Shown here: positions 1 to 9,299 of the stretch, piece by piece
Layout of the letters: the number at the start of each line of letters is the position of its first letter
Position numbering within the stretch: the first letter of the stretch is position 1
Origin: Prorocentrum cordatum
Taxonomy: Eukaryota > Sar > Dinophyceae > Prorocentrales > Prorocentraceae
Direction of reading: 5' to 3'
Length of the DNA stretch: 64,000 bases
Assembly: GCA_963575745.1 (NCBI GenBank)
Contig: CAUYUJ010016687.1
Span: 17,501-81,500, forward strand
Notes under the pieces: generated by a model
Databases searched by the model: none
What the model was told of the DNA's origin: nothing
The model's input: the letters and a program-made list of their open reading frames with translations, nothing else
Program-made: the position numbers and the translations under genes

Positions 1-48
1 AACTGTTTGCCAGCGCTGGCCCCAAGCAGCGAGTTTGCGCACTAGCTA

Positions 49-330
49 TGTGGTGGAAGCAGCGTGGTACAAGCCATGCGTCGGGAGCAGCATGGTGCAA
101 CTTACGTGGTGGAAACACTATGGTGTAAGCAGTATGGTGCAGACTCTGTGGTGCAACGTGCGTGGTGTAAAACATGTGGCGCACGGTGTGTGGTGCAGCA
201 GGTGTGGCGCAAGCTGCGCAGCTCAAGTTTCGCGGTGCAGATTGCGCGGTCGAAGCGGAGTAGTGCAGGCTATGTGGTGCAAGCTACGTGGCGCAAGTGG
301 TGAAGTGTGGTGCAACTTGCGTGGTGCAGC
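49..330. repeat. 14-bp minisatellite (GTGGTGCAA-type)
   Basis: Degenerate head-to-tail 14-bp units such as GTGGTGCAACGTGC, GTGGTGTAAAACAT and GTGGCGCACGGTGT run across this stretch. All frames stay open only because the unit lacks stop codons, so the apparent proteins rich in Trp, Cys and Val are not evidence of a gene. Confidence 0.8.
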
Positions 331-510
331 CGCGCAGGGCGGCGACGAGGCGGCGACGGGCGGCCCACGCGGCGGCCACCCAGGCGCCCGCGGGGCGGCC
401 ACGAGGCGGCCACGAGGCGGCGACGAGGCAGCGACGTGGTGGCGACGAGGCGGCCACGAGGCGGCAACGGGGCGGCCACGAGGAGGCCACGAGGTGGCGA
501 CGAGGTGACC
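330..510. repeat. 11-bp minisatellite (GAGGCGGCCAC)
   Basis: About 15 tandem 11-bp units of the form GAGGCGGCCAC or GAGGCGGCGAC follow directly on the 14-bp array, with the best phase between about 395 and 505. Because 11 is not a multiple of three, every frame gives Arg, Gly and Ala rich repeat translations, and I call no gene. Confidence 0.8.
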
Positions 511-719
511 GAGGGCGGTTAGCACGGGGAAACTTCCCGATCACCTAGCGCATACGTGAGAGCACCCTGCGTGCAAGCTTGTTTGGGGAAGCTTACGCTA
601 AGAAAGGTGTCGTAGTTCCTACCAGTTGAAAAGTTTGGTCGATGCAATCATTGTTATTTGGTGTTGTCCGAGCCTGCCACATGACATTCAGCCTTTGCTA
701 CAACAGAAACATTAACTTT

Positions 720-850
720 TGGCGGTCCGCGCGGATTTCTCGGATCTGCGCTGGGACCCCCTGGCGGCGCCTCTGGCGCCGCCCCTTGAGCGCTCTGCGC
801 GCCAGGGATGAGGGTTCGGCGCGGATCCCAGAAATCCGCGCGGACCGCCA
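720..850. repeat. foldback (hairpin) element
   Basis: The left arm 720-751 (begins TGGCGGTCCGCGCGGATTTC) and the right arm 819-850 are inverted repeats matching at about 30 of 32 positions. The loop contains a second GC-rich self-complementary stretch (CTGGCGGCGCC / GGCGCCGCC). No open frame of note lies inside. The size and structure fit a small foldback or MITE-like repeat. A diverged relative lies at 48967-49070. Confidence 0.7.
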
Positions 851-1019
851 ACAGCTTATGTGCTTCCTTTGAGGGGTCCCTCTCAATATGTCATCCTTGT
901 CACCCCAACGGGCGTTTCGGTAGGACAGTCGGGCATTTCGCCCCACACTTCCTCACCGCTTCTGGTCCTGAGTCTCGGAGATTCGAACAATTATGCGGAC
1001 GGAGGTTGGTTTGGTTTTC

Positions 1020-1345
1020 GGAATGCGGCTGTCGCTGGAGCGCCACGCACAGCTGCTCACAGCAGCAGGTACACGGAGGAAGGCGGGTGGTTTTCAAAAT
1101 ACGGAGTTCGTTTTAACGCCGTGCACGATGGTTTTTTGGAAACGGACTCTCGTTCGAGATGCCCTTTAAATGTCATAGCCAGTCGCCTGAGCGGAACTGC
1201 GATCTGTTTGTTTTCTTAGCCAGGGCTCCCACGCACTCGTTGGACATCTGTTAAAACGTCATGCAGATACCTCTTCGGGTTTCAAGTATCGAGTAGTACA
1301 TGGCAGCTCAATTTCAAAGCGGGACTCTCGCCTTAAAGGGTTGGC
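1020..1345. repeat. dispersed ~75-bp motif family, locus 1
   Basis: Degenerate copies of a motif with the order GGGCGGGTGGTTTTCAAAAT, then CTCTCG or GAGTTCG, then AACGCCGTGCAC occur here (for example 1084-1130, and a partial copy at 1305-1340 with CTCGCCTTAAAGGG). The same motif order recurs at 42610-42840 and 51580-51870. No protein is recognised. Confidence 0.5.
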
Positions 1346-1499
1346 CCATTCGTTTCTCGCTGTTCGAGGAAGCGCTTCCGTCATGGGGAAGGCATTTGGG
1401 ACGGGAGGGTGTGTCGCAGCATCCCTGGTGCATCTCAGGTTTGCACTGGACCATCATCCTGCCAGACACGCCGAATCTGCGCTTCGATGCTCTGCCTGC

Positions 1500-2560
1500 C
1501 GGGGCCCGAGAGGGACCCTCCTCTATCCTCCTGCGCCTGCTCCACGCCTGCCCTCATCCGCCTCGTTCTCCACCTCCTGCTCACCCTCCTGCTCGGCCAC
1601 CTCACCTCCCGTCCCTCCTCGCCCGCCCTCCCCGCCCGCCCTCACCCCCCCCACTTACCCCCACGCGGCGACCCCGCCGAGGGAGGCCCGGGCGGCCGCC
1701 CGCGCTCCGGGAGCCCGCCCCCCGAGCTGCGCACGCCCCTCCGCCCCGCCCCGCCCGCCCCCGCCGACGCCCGCCCGCCCCCGCGACCCGCGAGCGGGGC
1801 CGCCTCGGACGGGATCGGGGCGGAGGCGGTCCCTCCCCCTGGCGGAGGGGGGGCGGGGAGGGGGGGAGGAGGAGGAGAGCGGGGAGATCGGATCGGTGCC
1901 AGTCAGCATCGTTGACACGCTGCTGGCTGACTGCCCCCCCCTTGTGGGGGGGTGGCGCCGAGCGGTATACTTGAGGGATTCCTGCGAGAGGAATTGGCAG
2001 CTCCCTGCCCCGCCAAAAAACTCCCTCCCTTCAGCACGGGGTGGGATGGGGGAGGGAGGGAGGAGGAGTAGCTGGGCGGGGGGAGGGGGAGAAGCTGGGC
2101 AGGGGGAGGGCGTGGGGGGGGGAGGAGGAGGAGCTGGGCGGCCAGTGCCGCTCCTCTCGCTCGGGGGAGGCCGGCGGCGCACGGCACGGGCAGGGGCACG
2201 GCATCGCGGCGAGGGGCGCGAGGAGAGTCCGAAGGGGGGGGGAGGAGGACACGGGCACGCAAGGCGCGGCCCCCCGTGGCCCCCCGCAGCCACACTCGAG
2301 GTTATGGCTGTGGCCCCACGGAGTCGGAGAGGGGGGCGACGAGGAGGCGGAGGAGCGCGAGGAAGAGGAGGCGGAAGGGGGCGGAGGAGGAGAGAGTAGG
2401 ACGGGGGGGGAGAACGAGGAGAAGGAGGTCGACGTGGATGGACGATGCGGAGGAGGAGGAGGAGGAGGAGGAGGAGGAAGGAGAACACGCGGGTAAGGAT
2501 GAAAAGGAGGAGCGTCATGATCAAAGAGAAGGATGAGCACGAGGGTTAGCAGCCAGCAGG
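1500..2560. repeat. C-rich then G/GGA-rich low-complexity block
   Basis: The plus strand is strongly C-rich from about 1500 to 1800 and then G-rich from about 1830 to 2560, ending in GGA repeats (2440-2480). The switch makes the block partly self-complementary. Long open frames on both strands (poly Pro/Arg/Ser one way, Gly/Arg/Glu the other) are composition artefacts. Confidence 0.7.
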
Positions 2561-3140
2561 GTGAGAGGAGGAAGGAACAGCAGCAGGAGAAGGAGGAAGT
2601 GGATCAGGATCAAGATCAGGATCAGGCCCGTGGGAGTTCGTCTGCTACCGCTGACTGCCTGCCAGCTACCTGCCTAGCGGAGTGGGGCAGGGTGAACTCT
2701 GGGTGACGAAATTCGATGTCGCCAAACCTTCCGATGCAGCCCGTGACTTTCGACGGACACCGCACCGCCCCTGCGAGCCCCCCCGAATTCGGCACGCAGC
2801 CTAACGAGGGTCCCACGATGGGGACCAATGCAGACTGCTACCGACCCGTGCCCTCTCCTTTGCCCCTCCCTCTCTTGCCTCTCCCTTTGCGCAACCCTTC
2901 CCTCTGGATGGTGTGAGTGCTCGCTACTCCAGGGCCGTAGGCAGATGGGACGGGGTGAGGGCTCGGGTCCAAAACATCAGAACTTACAAACCCTCGGGCG
3001 ATCAGCTCGGTTAGCCTCGCACTATCGGACATACTCTCTAAAAAATTCAGCCGAACGGGATTTGACTGCCTGGTGCTACGATTGGGTTGGGAGAAGGTCT
3101 ACATGCATTCTCACTCTGCCAAGTATTCCTCTGCTGCATT
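2560..3140. other. no recognisable feature
   Basis: Moderate-complexity sequence between the GGA block and the 3' end of the LINE. It holds a short GATCAGGATCAAGATC-type run near 2605-2628. It may contain LINE 3' untranslated sequence, but I see no motif that proves it. Confidence 0.4.
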
Positions 3141-3147
3141 TTGCTGT

Positions 3148-3760
3148 TCACGCTGCCGATGCCTCGATCTCTGCCAACAACTTGCTTGCGTCCCTCTCCA
3201 GCGGCCCGCGGGGCGTGGGTTCGATCTTCCTCTCCGCCTGGAGCCCCGCGAGCATCATCTCGATCTGCTTCAGCAACTCGAGGCCGAGCCGGCTGGTGGT
3301 GTCGATAGCGAAGATGATATTGCCCCTGTTGTTGTCAGTCTCCGACTGCTTGCCCTTGTTGCGTTTCCACTGCCAGTGGAGCACCATCGCGCCCACCTCG
3401 CTCATCCCTATCTTGCTGATCTTCTCCGCCCACATCATCTTGATGGTTTTCGCCCGCTCTGGAGCGTCCTGCTTGTCCGCCTCCTTCGCCGCCCACAGCA
3501 TCGAAGCCATCAATATCTGCACAAATGGTCCCCGCGTGCTTCCCAATTGACTTGCTCTCCCATCTGTTGCTTGTCTCTTTAGGCATAGAGACACGGCATT
3601 GTACTGCTGCCCCGACTCCTCCATGATGCACGTTTGCGTATATGTCGAACGTTCGATACACGGTTGCCGTCAATTCGGCCAGTTGCTTGTTGTCTGAGAG
3701 CACCAATTTTGCGAGAATGACGATGAGTTGCGCCAGCGTAGAGCCTACGAGCTTGCCGAG
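3148..3760 (-). pseudogene. LINE C-terminal region
   Basis: Two overlapping frames carry the tail. The first, 3760-3640, reads LGKLVGSTLAQLIVILAKLV then LSDNKQLAELTATVYRTFDI, the conserved helical tail of this LINE group. The second, from 3624 down to 3148, contains AKTIKMMWAEKISKIGMSEV and an acidic/basic end. The frame switch near 3630 is a frameshift. No function beyond the LINE polyprotein tail is known to me. Confidence 0.55.
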
Positions 3761-4230
3761 GTCCCTTTTCCCCACCGTGGCGACCTTGCGCGACTTTGGA
3801 GGGCTGCCTTCTGATGGTGGGGCTTTCAGCGCCGCCGCATGCTCTGGCATTGCTGTCAGGGCCAGGACGTGAAGGTAAGTTCGCGTCAACAAGCCGTGGA
3901 AGATGCAACTCTGCCACATGATTACAGAGGTTATCGAGTCCGCTCGCTCTGTAACCACAAACTCTGCATCCAAAACTCGATGGAACTTGAATCGTGCGCA
4001 ACGTCGACGTCCCCCAAACTGGGCGCATCCCCGCCAAGATTGCCCGCTGCAGGTGCTTAAAAGTGTTACCCTGAGACCCAAACGCACGACGGCACAATAT
4101 GCATATGTTTGTTGGTGTGATCGTGAAGCTCAGATTATGAACTTGATGTGTACGGCGCATCTGATTCATCAAATCCCGATGTGTTTGGAACATTCTCCCA
4201 CATAAGCCGCCCTCCACCTCCCAATCACAT
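3579..4230 (-). pseudogene. LINE C2H2-like zinc-finger region
   Basis: Three Cys/His clusters follow one another: C-GRMFQTHRDLMNQMRRTH, CILCRRAFGSQGNTFKHLQR and CRVCGYRASGLDNLCNHVAE followed by LH. The second and third show C-x2-C spacing. Such fingers follow the RT in this LINE group and probably bind nucleic acid. The first finger has an irregular Cys spacing. Downstream the family pattern moves to the overlapping frame 3760-3335. Confidence 0.6.
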
Positions 4231-4282
4231 TTCCAAGGGAACTCCGTGGTATCTTCGAGATTATCTAAGTCGGGGTCCTGGT

Positions 4283-4869
4283 TTAAAGAGGTCGGGAGAA
4301 TCGCGAACGACAGCTCTCGAGCTCGAATTTCCGTGAAGTCCAGACGGGCAAGAGCGACGCGGGTTCTTGATGGATAAGTTTCCCCGGGAAAAGGGTTATG
4401 TGCGCAGGTATCCGACCTTCGTCCATGCGCTCCGAAGCTCGCTTAAAGTCCTCATGTAGCCTCGTCAGCCAGGGGAAGTACTCGCCCGAATAAGTTGATT
4501 GCCTGGGAGTGCCATGCCACCGGGGTCGAGCGGCATGTGTCCGAACAGCAGGCACAGTTCCTGCGAGCGAGACTCGGGCGGAGAGCCTAGCTTCGATACC
4601 AGCCCAATTTGCGAACAAGTAGTTCTGTATAAGATCTTGCTAGACGCCAATGCTGCATGATCTGTTTGCTGGAAGGCGTCCTCATCCTCCTCGCCTCCGT
4701 CTGTAACACCGCCTTCCCCTGCACCGTTGTTCCTCCCATATCTTGCCATAAGAGCGTCCAATTCTCGATAATGCTTGTTTGTCAACAGCATTGGCCGTAG
4801 TCCAGTCAGCGCTGCGTTCTGAACGAAATTGAGGAACAAGGTCCGCTTCCAGCGGAACGGAGCCGACAA
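4283..4869 (-). pseudogene. LINE post-RT region
   Basis: Two overlapping frames carry family-like blocks. At 4842-4733, LFLNFVQNAALTGLRPMLLT is followed by NKHYRELDALMARYGR, matching the post-RT segment where a K/R-x-x-x-F-x-x-x-V-x-x-x-x-L-x-G-L pattern precedes LDA. At about 4530-4470, GEYFPWLTRLHEDFKRASER matches a conserved PWL block before the zinc fingers. The intervening Gly/Glu stretch and the frame change show decay. Confidence 0.55.
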
Positions 4870-4983
4870 ACTCCAGACCTGGCCAAGAGACTAGTGAGCC
4901 TCGGTTGTGGCCTGGATCCGACGGCGAACTTCTGTAAATACCATCGTTGCAGATCAATTCGAGGTCACAGATATCGAACATCA

Positions 4984-5195
4984 TCCTGAAGTTCTCCTGA
5001 GATCCTGGATCGACCCGTGCCCAACGAAGAAATGGACCCCTCGCTGAAGCCGCCAACGAAGAAGCTGAATTGCGAGAAAAGGATCTTCTCGTCTGCGACC
5101 ACGGCAGAACCCATGCTCAATCGCCATCGGGGGCACATACAAGAGTCCTGGGTAGAAAGCCTTCCCAAACGTTAATAAAACGTGTGCCGTTCTCC
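4984..5195 (-). pseudogene. LINE reverse transcriptase, middle fragment
   Basis: Immediately past the left bracket of the inserted element, the RT resumes with GKAFYPGLLYVPPM and HGFCRGRRREDPFLAIQ (about 5166-5065). This matches the LINE RT block in which G-K-x-Y/F is followed by a H/Y-G-F-x-x-G-R-R-R-E-D motif. Only about 20-30 residues of RT seem to be missing between the 7705 end and this block. That fits a clean insertion better than a replacement of the RT core. I do not find the YxDD catalytic box downstream, so the palm is probably frameshifted or lost. Confidence 0.6.
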
Positions 5196-5337
5196 ATCCC
5201 GCGGGTCCTGGCTTGGTATTTTTTTCACAACCATCTTGTGGTGTTGGTCCTCGTTTTGAAGAGACGGCGCCCCGCGTTCCTCCCGCATCCTTCTTTTCCA
5301 TCCTCCTCCCGCGGTGACCGCCACCCGTTTTGGCACA

Positions 5338-6530
5338 CCCATCACACGGTTCGTGGCCTTGCAGGGAGCTCCACCGAAGACCCCAGTGGAGGGGTCCACA
5401 TGGCGGCGCCGCCCCATTTTGGCTCTCTTTTGACACGGTTCGTGGCCTTGTAGGGACTTCCATCGAAGGCCCCAGAGGCAGGGTCTCCATGGCGGCGCCG
5501 CCCCAGTTTGGCGCACTTTTCACACGGCTCGCGGCCCCATAAGGAGCTCCACCGGAGGCCCCACAGGCAGGGTCCACATGGCGGCGCCGCCTTTTTATTG
5601 CCGCACCCTTCACACGGTCCGTGGCCACATAGGGACTTCCAGTGAAGGCCCTAGTGGCAGGGTCAAAAAAAGCGGTGCCGCCCCATTTTGGCGCACCCAT
5701 GACACGGTTCGTAATCCCATAGAGAGTTCCACCGAAGGCCCCAGTGGCAGGGTTCACATGGTGGAGCCGCCACATTTCGGCACACCCCTCACACGGTTCG
5801 CGGCCCCATAAGGAGCTCCACCGCAGGCACCAGTGGCAGGGTCCACATGGCGGCGCCGCCCAATTTTGGCGCACCCCTCACTCGGTTCGTGGCCCCATAG
5901 GGAGCTCCACCGAAGGCCCCAGAGGCAGGGTCCACATGGCGGCGCCACCATTTTTCTCCGCACTTTTTCACACGGTTCGTGGCCACATGGGGATTTTCAT
6001 TGAAGGCCCCAGTGGCAGGGTCAAAAAAGGCGGTGCCGCTCCATTTGGGCGCACGCTTCACACGGCTCGTAGGGAGCTCCACCGAAGGCCCCAGTGGCAG
6101 GGTTCACATGGCGGCGCGGCCACATTTCGGCACACTGTTTCACACGGCTCGCGGCTCCATAAGGAGCTCCACCGGAGGCCCCACAGGCAGGGTCCACATG
6201 GCGGCGCCGTTTTTTGGGGGGCGCACCCTTGACACGGTTCGTGGCCACATAGGGAGTTCCACCGAAGGCCCCAGTGGCAGGGTCCGCATGGCGGCGCCGC
6301 CCCATTTTGGCGCACCCGTCACACGGTCCGTGGCCCCTTAGGGAGCTCCGCTGAAGGTCCCAGTGGCAGGGTCCGCATGGCGGCGCCCCATTTTGGCGCA
6401 CCTTTCACACAGTTCGTGGCCTCATAGGGAGTTCCACGGCGGCGGCGCCCCATTTTGGGGCACCCCTCACACGGCTCGTGGCCCCATGGGGAGTCCACCG
6501 AAGGCCCCAGTGGCAGTGTCCGCATGGCGG
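5338..6530. repeat. ~87-bp tandem array (BM1, first sub-array)
   Basis: About 14 units of 84-97 bp with the order CACACGGTTCGTGGCCCCAT, AGGGAGCTCCACCGAAGGCC, CCAGTGGCAGGGTCC, CATGGCGGCGCCGCC and CCATTTTGGCGCACCC. The unit length drifts, so frames change between units and no continuous protein is preserved. Variation is mostly substitutions, with some units lacking the CCATTTTGGC segment. Confidence 0.85.
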
Positions 6531-6639
6531 CGCCGCCCCATTGTGCCGCACCGCCCCCACGGAAACACAAAGAAAGAGGAGAATACGTTGGGCCCCTCCT
6601 CCTCCCTCTTTCCCCTCTTCCCTGCGCTTCACCCACCCA

Positions 6640-7615
6640 GCACAGCGTTTCGTAGCCCCATCGGGAACTCCACCGAAGGTTCCAGGTCTACCGTCCGCAT
6701 GCGTCCCCTCCACCAAGTACAGCGTTTCGTGGCCCTCCTCCCCCTCCTCCCTGCGTTTCACCCACCCAGTACAGCGCTTCGTGGCCCCATAGGGAGCTCC
6801 ACCGAAGGTTCCAGGTCTACCGTCCGCATGCGTCCCCCCCACCCAGTACAGCGTTTCGTGGCCCTCCTCCCCCTCCTCCCTGCGTTTCACCCACCCAGTA
6901 CAGCGCTTCGTGGCCCCATAGGGAGCTCCACCGAAGGTTCCAGGTCTACCGTCCGCATGCGTCCCCCCACCCAGTACAGCGTTTCGTGGCCCTCCTCCCC
7001 CTCCTCCCTGCGTTTCACCCACCCAGTACAGCGCTTCGTGGCCCCATAGGGAGCCCCACCGAAGGTTCCAGGTCTACCGTCCGCATGCGCCCCCCCCACC
7101 CAGTACAGCGTTTCGTGGCCTTCCTCCCCCTCCTCCTTGCGTTTCACCCACCCAGTACAGCGCTTCGTGGCCCCATAGGGAGCTCCACCGAAGGTCCCAC
7201 TGGCACCGCCCGCATGCGCCGACCACCGCCCAGCACAGCCCTTGCTCCCTGCGTTTCACCCGCCCAGTACAGCGCTTCGTGGCCCCATAGGGAGCTCCAC
7301 CGAAGGTCCCAGTGGCACCGCCCGCATGCGTCAGCCACCACCCAGCACAGCCCTTGCTCCTTGCGTTTCACCCACCCAGTACAGCGCTTCGTGGCCCCAT
7401 AGGGGGCTCCAGCGAAGGTCCCAGCGGCATCGCCCACATGCGCCCGCCACCACCCAGCACAGCCCTTGCTCCCTGCGTTTCACCCACCCAGTGCAGCGTT
7501 CCGTGGCCCCATAGGGAGCTCCACCGACAGCCACCGCCCAGCACAGCCCATGCTCCCTGCGCTTCACCCACCCAGTACAGCGCTTCGTGGCCACATAGGG
7601 AGCTCCACCGAAGAA
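6640..7615. repeat. ~110-129 bp tandem array (BM1, second sub-array)
   Basis: Units combine CACCCACCCAGTACAGCGC, TTCGTGGCCCCATAGGGAGC and TCCACCGAAGGTTCCAGG, with a CTCCTCCCCCTCCTCCCTGC spacer. The phase CCCAGTACAGCGCTTCGTGG occurs near 6769, 6894, 7023, 7150, 7264 and 7375. The first four intervals are about 126-129 bp and the later ones about 111 bp. Three consecutive units near 6770-7100 are nearly identical, indicating recent local amplification. Confidence 0.85.
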
Positions 7616-7704
7616 GATATTCATACTTGCGGTACTCACAACTGCATCTTGTTGGGTCCTTCGCCAGGCTAAGTGTGTTAAACGTTGCACCCCGAATTAC
7701 AATG

Positions 7705-7968
7705 TCATCTCATCGGTGTCCGATTCGTAGCTCTGATAAGCCGAAGACCACCTTTTTCCAAGATTCGCTCAAACAGGTGCATCTCTGTTAGTTCCTGCTG
7801 GGAGCCCAGGCCTTGCCCCAGAGTGATCACGCTCGCCTCAGGCAAAAGACAGAGAAACCATACTTCAGCGGGTGTGGTGCCCGACGGTACCGTTCGATTC
7901 TTAGTGGTCGAACGAAAATATGTGGTCACCCTCTGTTTGTCTTCGCCTGCAAATGAGCAATCCTTCAC
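7705..7968 (-). pseudogene. LINE reverse transcriptase, N-terminal fragment
   Basis: An 87-residue stretch containing PAEVWFLCLLPEAS, then GLGSQQELTEMHLFERILEK and a closing RATNRTP. This agrees with the opening of the RT domain in this LINE group, where an E-V/L-W-x-x-x-L block is followed some 40 residues later by R-x-T-P. It ends at a stop only about 35 bp before the right bracket of the inserted minisatellite element. It is in a different frame from the linker, so at least one frameshift intervenes. Confidence 0.5.
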
Positions 7969-8036
7969 CGAGATATATGGGGCAGGTCCTGATGGAAAAT
8001 ATTACAACCACTCCTCGCAGTTTGGAATGACTAATG

Positions 8037-8612
8037 CTAACATTCCACATCCGCAGCCCCGCTTGGGCAAATGATCAACACGAGCTTCTGATGTGAAGTG
8101 GCCCTTCGTAGTAATGTGCCGTCCCGAGGCGTTGGACCATGACGACGCGTAGTTGCTACGCGGGAGAGCCGCGTCGCTTCCGCCATGCGACGCTGTTCCC
8201 ATGCCTCCCCGATATCCTTAAGAAGGCCTTGCTGTCGGGTGCGAGCAACATGTTGCCGTCGACGTCGTAGGTTCTGAGTGGGTTGTGCCAATAGCTGTTC
8301 ACCCAACGCTAATTCCTCACCCTCCTCCTCCATGCCTACTCGTGATCGACGAAGTCGAGCCCTCTCCCGAAGGAGTTTGGCGCGCTCCGAAGCTGTCTGT
8401 CTATACAAGGGGTCGTTCGGCACCTGGTGGCTGAAGAACTGCTGCCGTACGTGCACTAGTGTTGTTTCCATGTGCTGAAAGATCTCGCCTGGACGCCCAA
8501 GAGCCAACATAACCCTCCAAGTGCCCTCGTTCTCGTTCGAAGACGCTTCCACTGCTGAAAGAAACTCGCCACGACGATATCTTGTTCGTAGGCAGTACCA
8601 TCCGATCATCAA
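8037..8612 (-). pseudogene. LINE linker between endonuclease and RT
   Basis: A 191-residue open stretch in the same frame as the endonuclease remnant, separated from it by two stop codons. It is rich in Arg, Leu and Glu with helical segments: ERAKLLRERARLRRSR (around residues 75-90) and RTRQQGLLKDIGEAWEQRR (around 123-141), then RLSRVATTRRHGPTPRDG. This composition and order are typical of the spacer between endonuclease and RT in dinoflagellate LINEs. It probably contributes to RNA or DNA binding; that role is inferred. Confidence 0.65.
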
Positions 8613-8831
8613 TGTTCTAGCGCAACCTATTTTCTATCAAGCTTGCCTCCTGCTCAGGGGGTTGCATGCCCTGCAGCTCGATAGACAAGGGAACGTGCTT
8701 CGTCGGCCGTGGCCCTCTGAATGCTTGTAAGTCCGCACCCAAATCCGACCAAAGGAGAACATCGTACATCGACCCTCGCTCATTGCAGATGTCTCTATCC
8801 GAATCAACTGCCCTGCAGTGCGAGAGATTCC

Positions 8832-9299
8832 CTGACCGTCACTGAGGTCGACGCACACGAGTGGTATGCACCGACACGGGAGGCGCTGTATAATATTAGC
8901 ATGCCAATATCCAATCAGTTTGACCGTGGCCGTGTATTGGGGTTGCTTTGTTGGGTGTCGAGGCTGGGGCGGTAAGTACATCACCGGTGTTGCCAAATCG
9001 AGTGCTCCTCTGCGGGTTCTCGCTGCCAATGCACGACCTCCAGCTTCTGGCGGGCTGGCCCAAGCCTGCTTCACGTGCTTATCGCCGAATTTCGATCGAA
9101 GGACTATCGCACAGCCTGTCGACTCGTTCGAGAACTGTGACGCGGTCGCCTCCGCCTCCACGACCAGACGCTGACTCGCTCGACGAGTCAGCACCTCTTT
9201 CGCTCGGCGGTGGCTCTGCTGGGTGCCTGCCAACGTCACCAGATCTAGATCCGCACAGCTCTGCACAATCTCCCGCATCCTGGTGCCCGTCGCGAACAT
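8832..9299 (-). pseudogene. LINE endonuclease (EEP/AP-endonuclease-like) domain remnant
   Basis: This 156-residue stretch matches the endonuclease that nicks target DNA for target-primed reverse transcription. Landmarks from its first residue are LVTLAGTQ (20-27, position of the metal-binding acidic motif), STGCAIVL (59-66), GGRALAARTR (86-95), VMYLPPQ (105-111) and VCVDLSDG (147-154, the DLNDG-type motif). The initiator is arbitrary, because the true upstream start is lost. After about residue 160 the family pattern disappears, suggesting a frameshift, and two adjacent in-frame stops occur near 8635. A catalytic glutamate expected next to the GTQ motif is not evident. Confidence 0.75.

Larger units (their letters stand above)
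5218..7672. mobile_element. bracketed minisatellite element BM1 (inside the LINE RT)
   Basis: The left bracket (5218-5275) contains TCACAACCATCTTGTGG, GTTGGTCCTCGTTTTGAAG and GACGGCGCCCCGCG. The right bracket (7610-7672) contains GCGGTACTCACAACTGCATC, TTGTTGGGTCCTTCGCCAGG and CTAA. The two brackets share a TCACAAC..CATCTTG..GTTGG(G)TCCT core, so they look like short direct terminal repeats. Between them are two sub-arrays: ~84-97 bp units (5338-6530) and ~110-129 bp units (6640-7615). LINE RT sequence lies immediately outside both brackets. The long open frames within, reading as repeats rich in Trp, Gly and Pro, are repeat translations. Confidence 0.65.

Noticed and set aside
5330-7620. Long ORFs encoding Trp/Gly/Pro-rich repeat proteins on both strands
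   Set aside because: They follow the tandem unit, change frame with unit-length drift and exist on both strands. There is no start context or conserved end.
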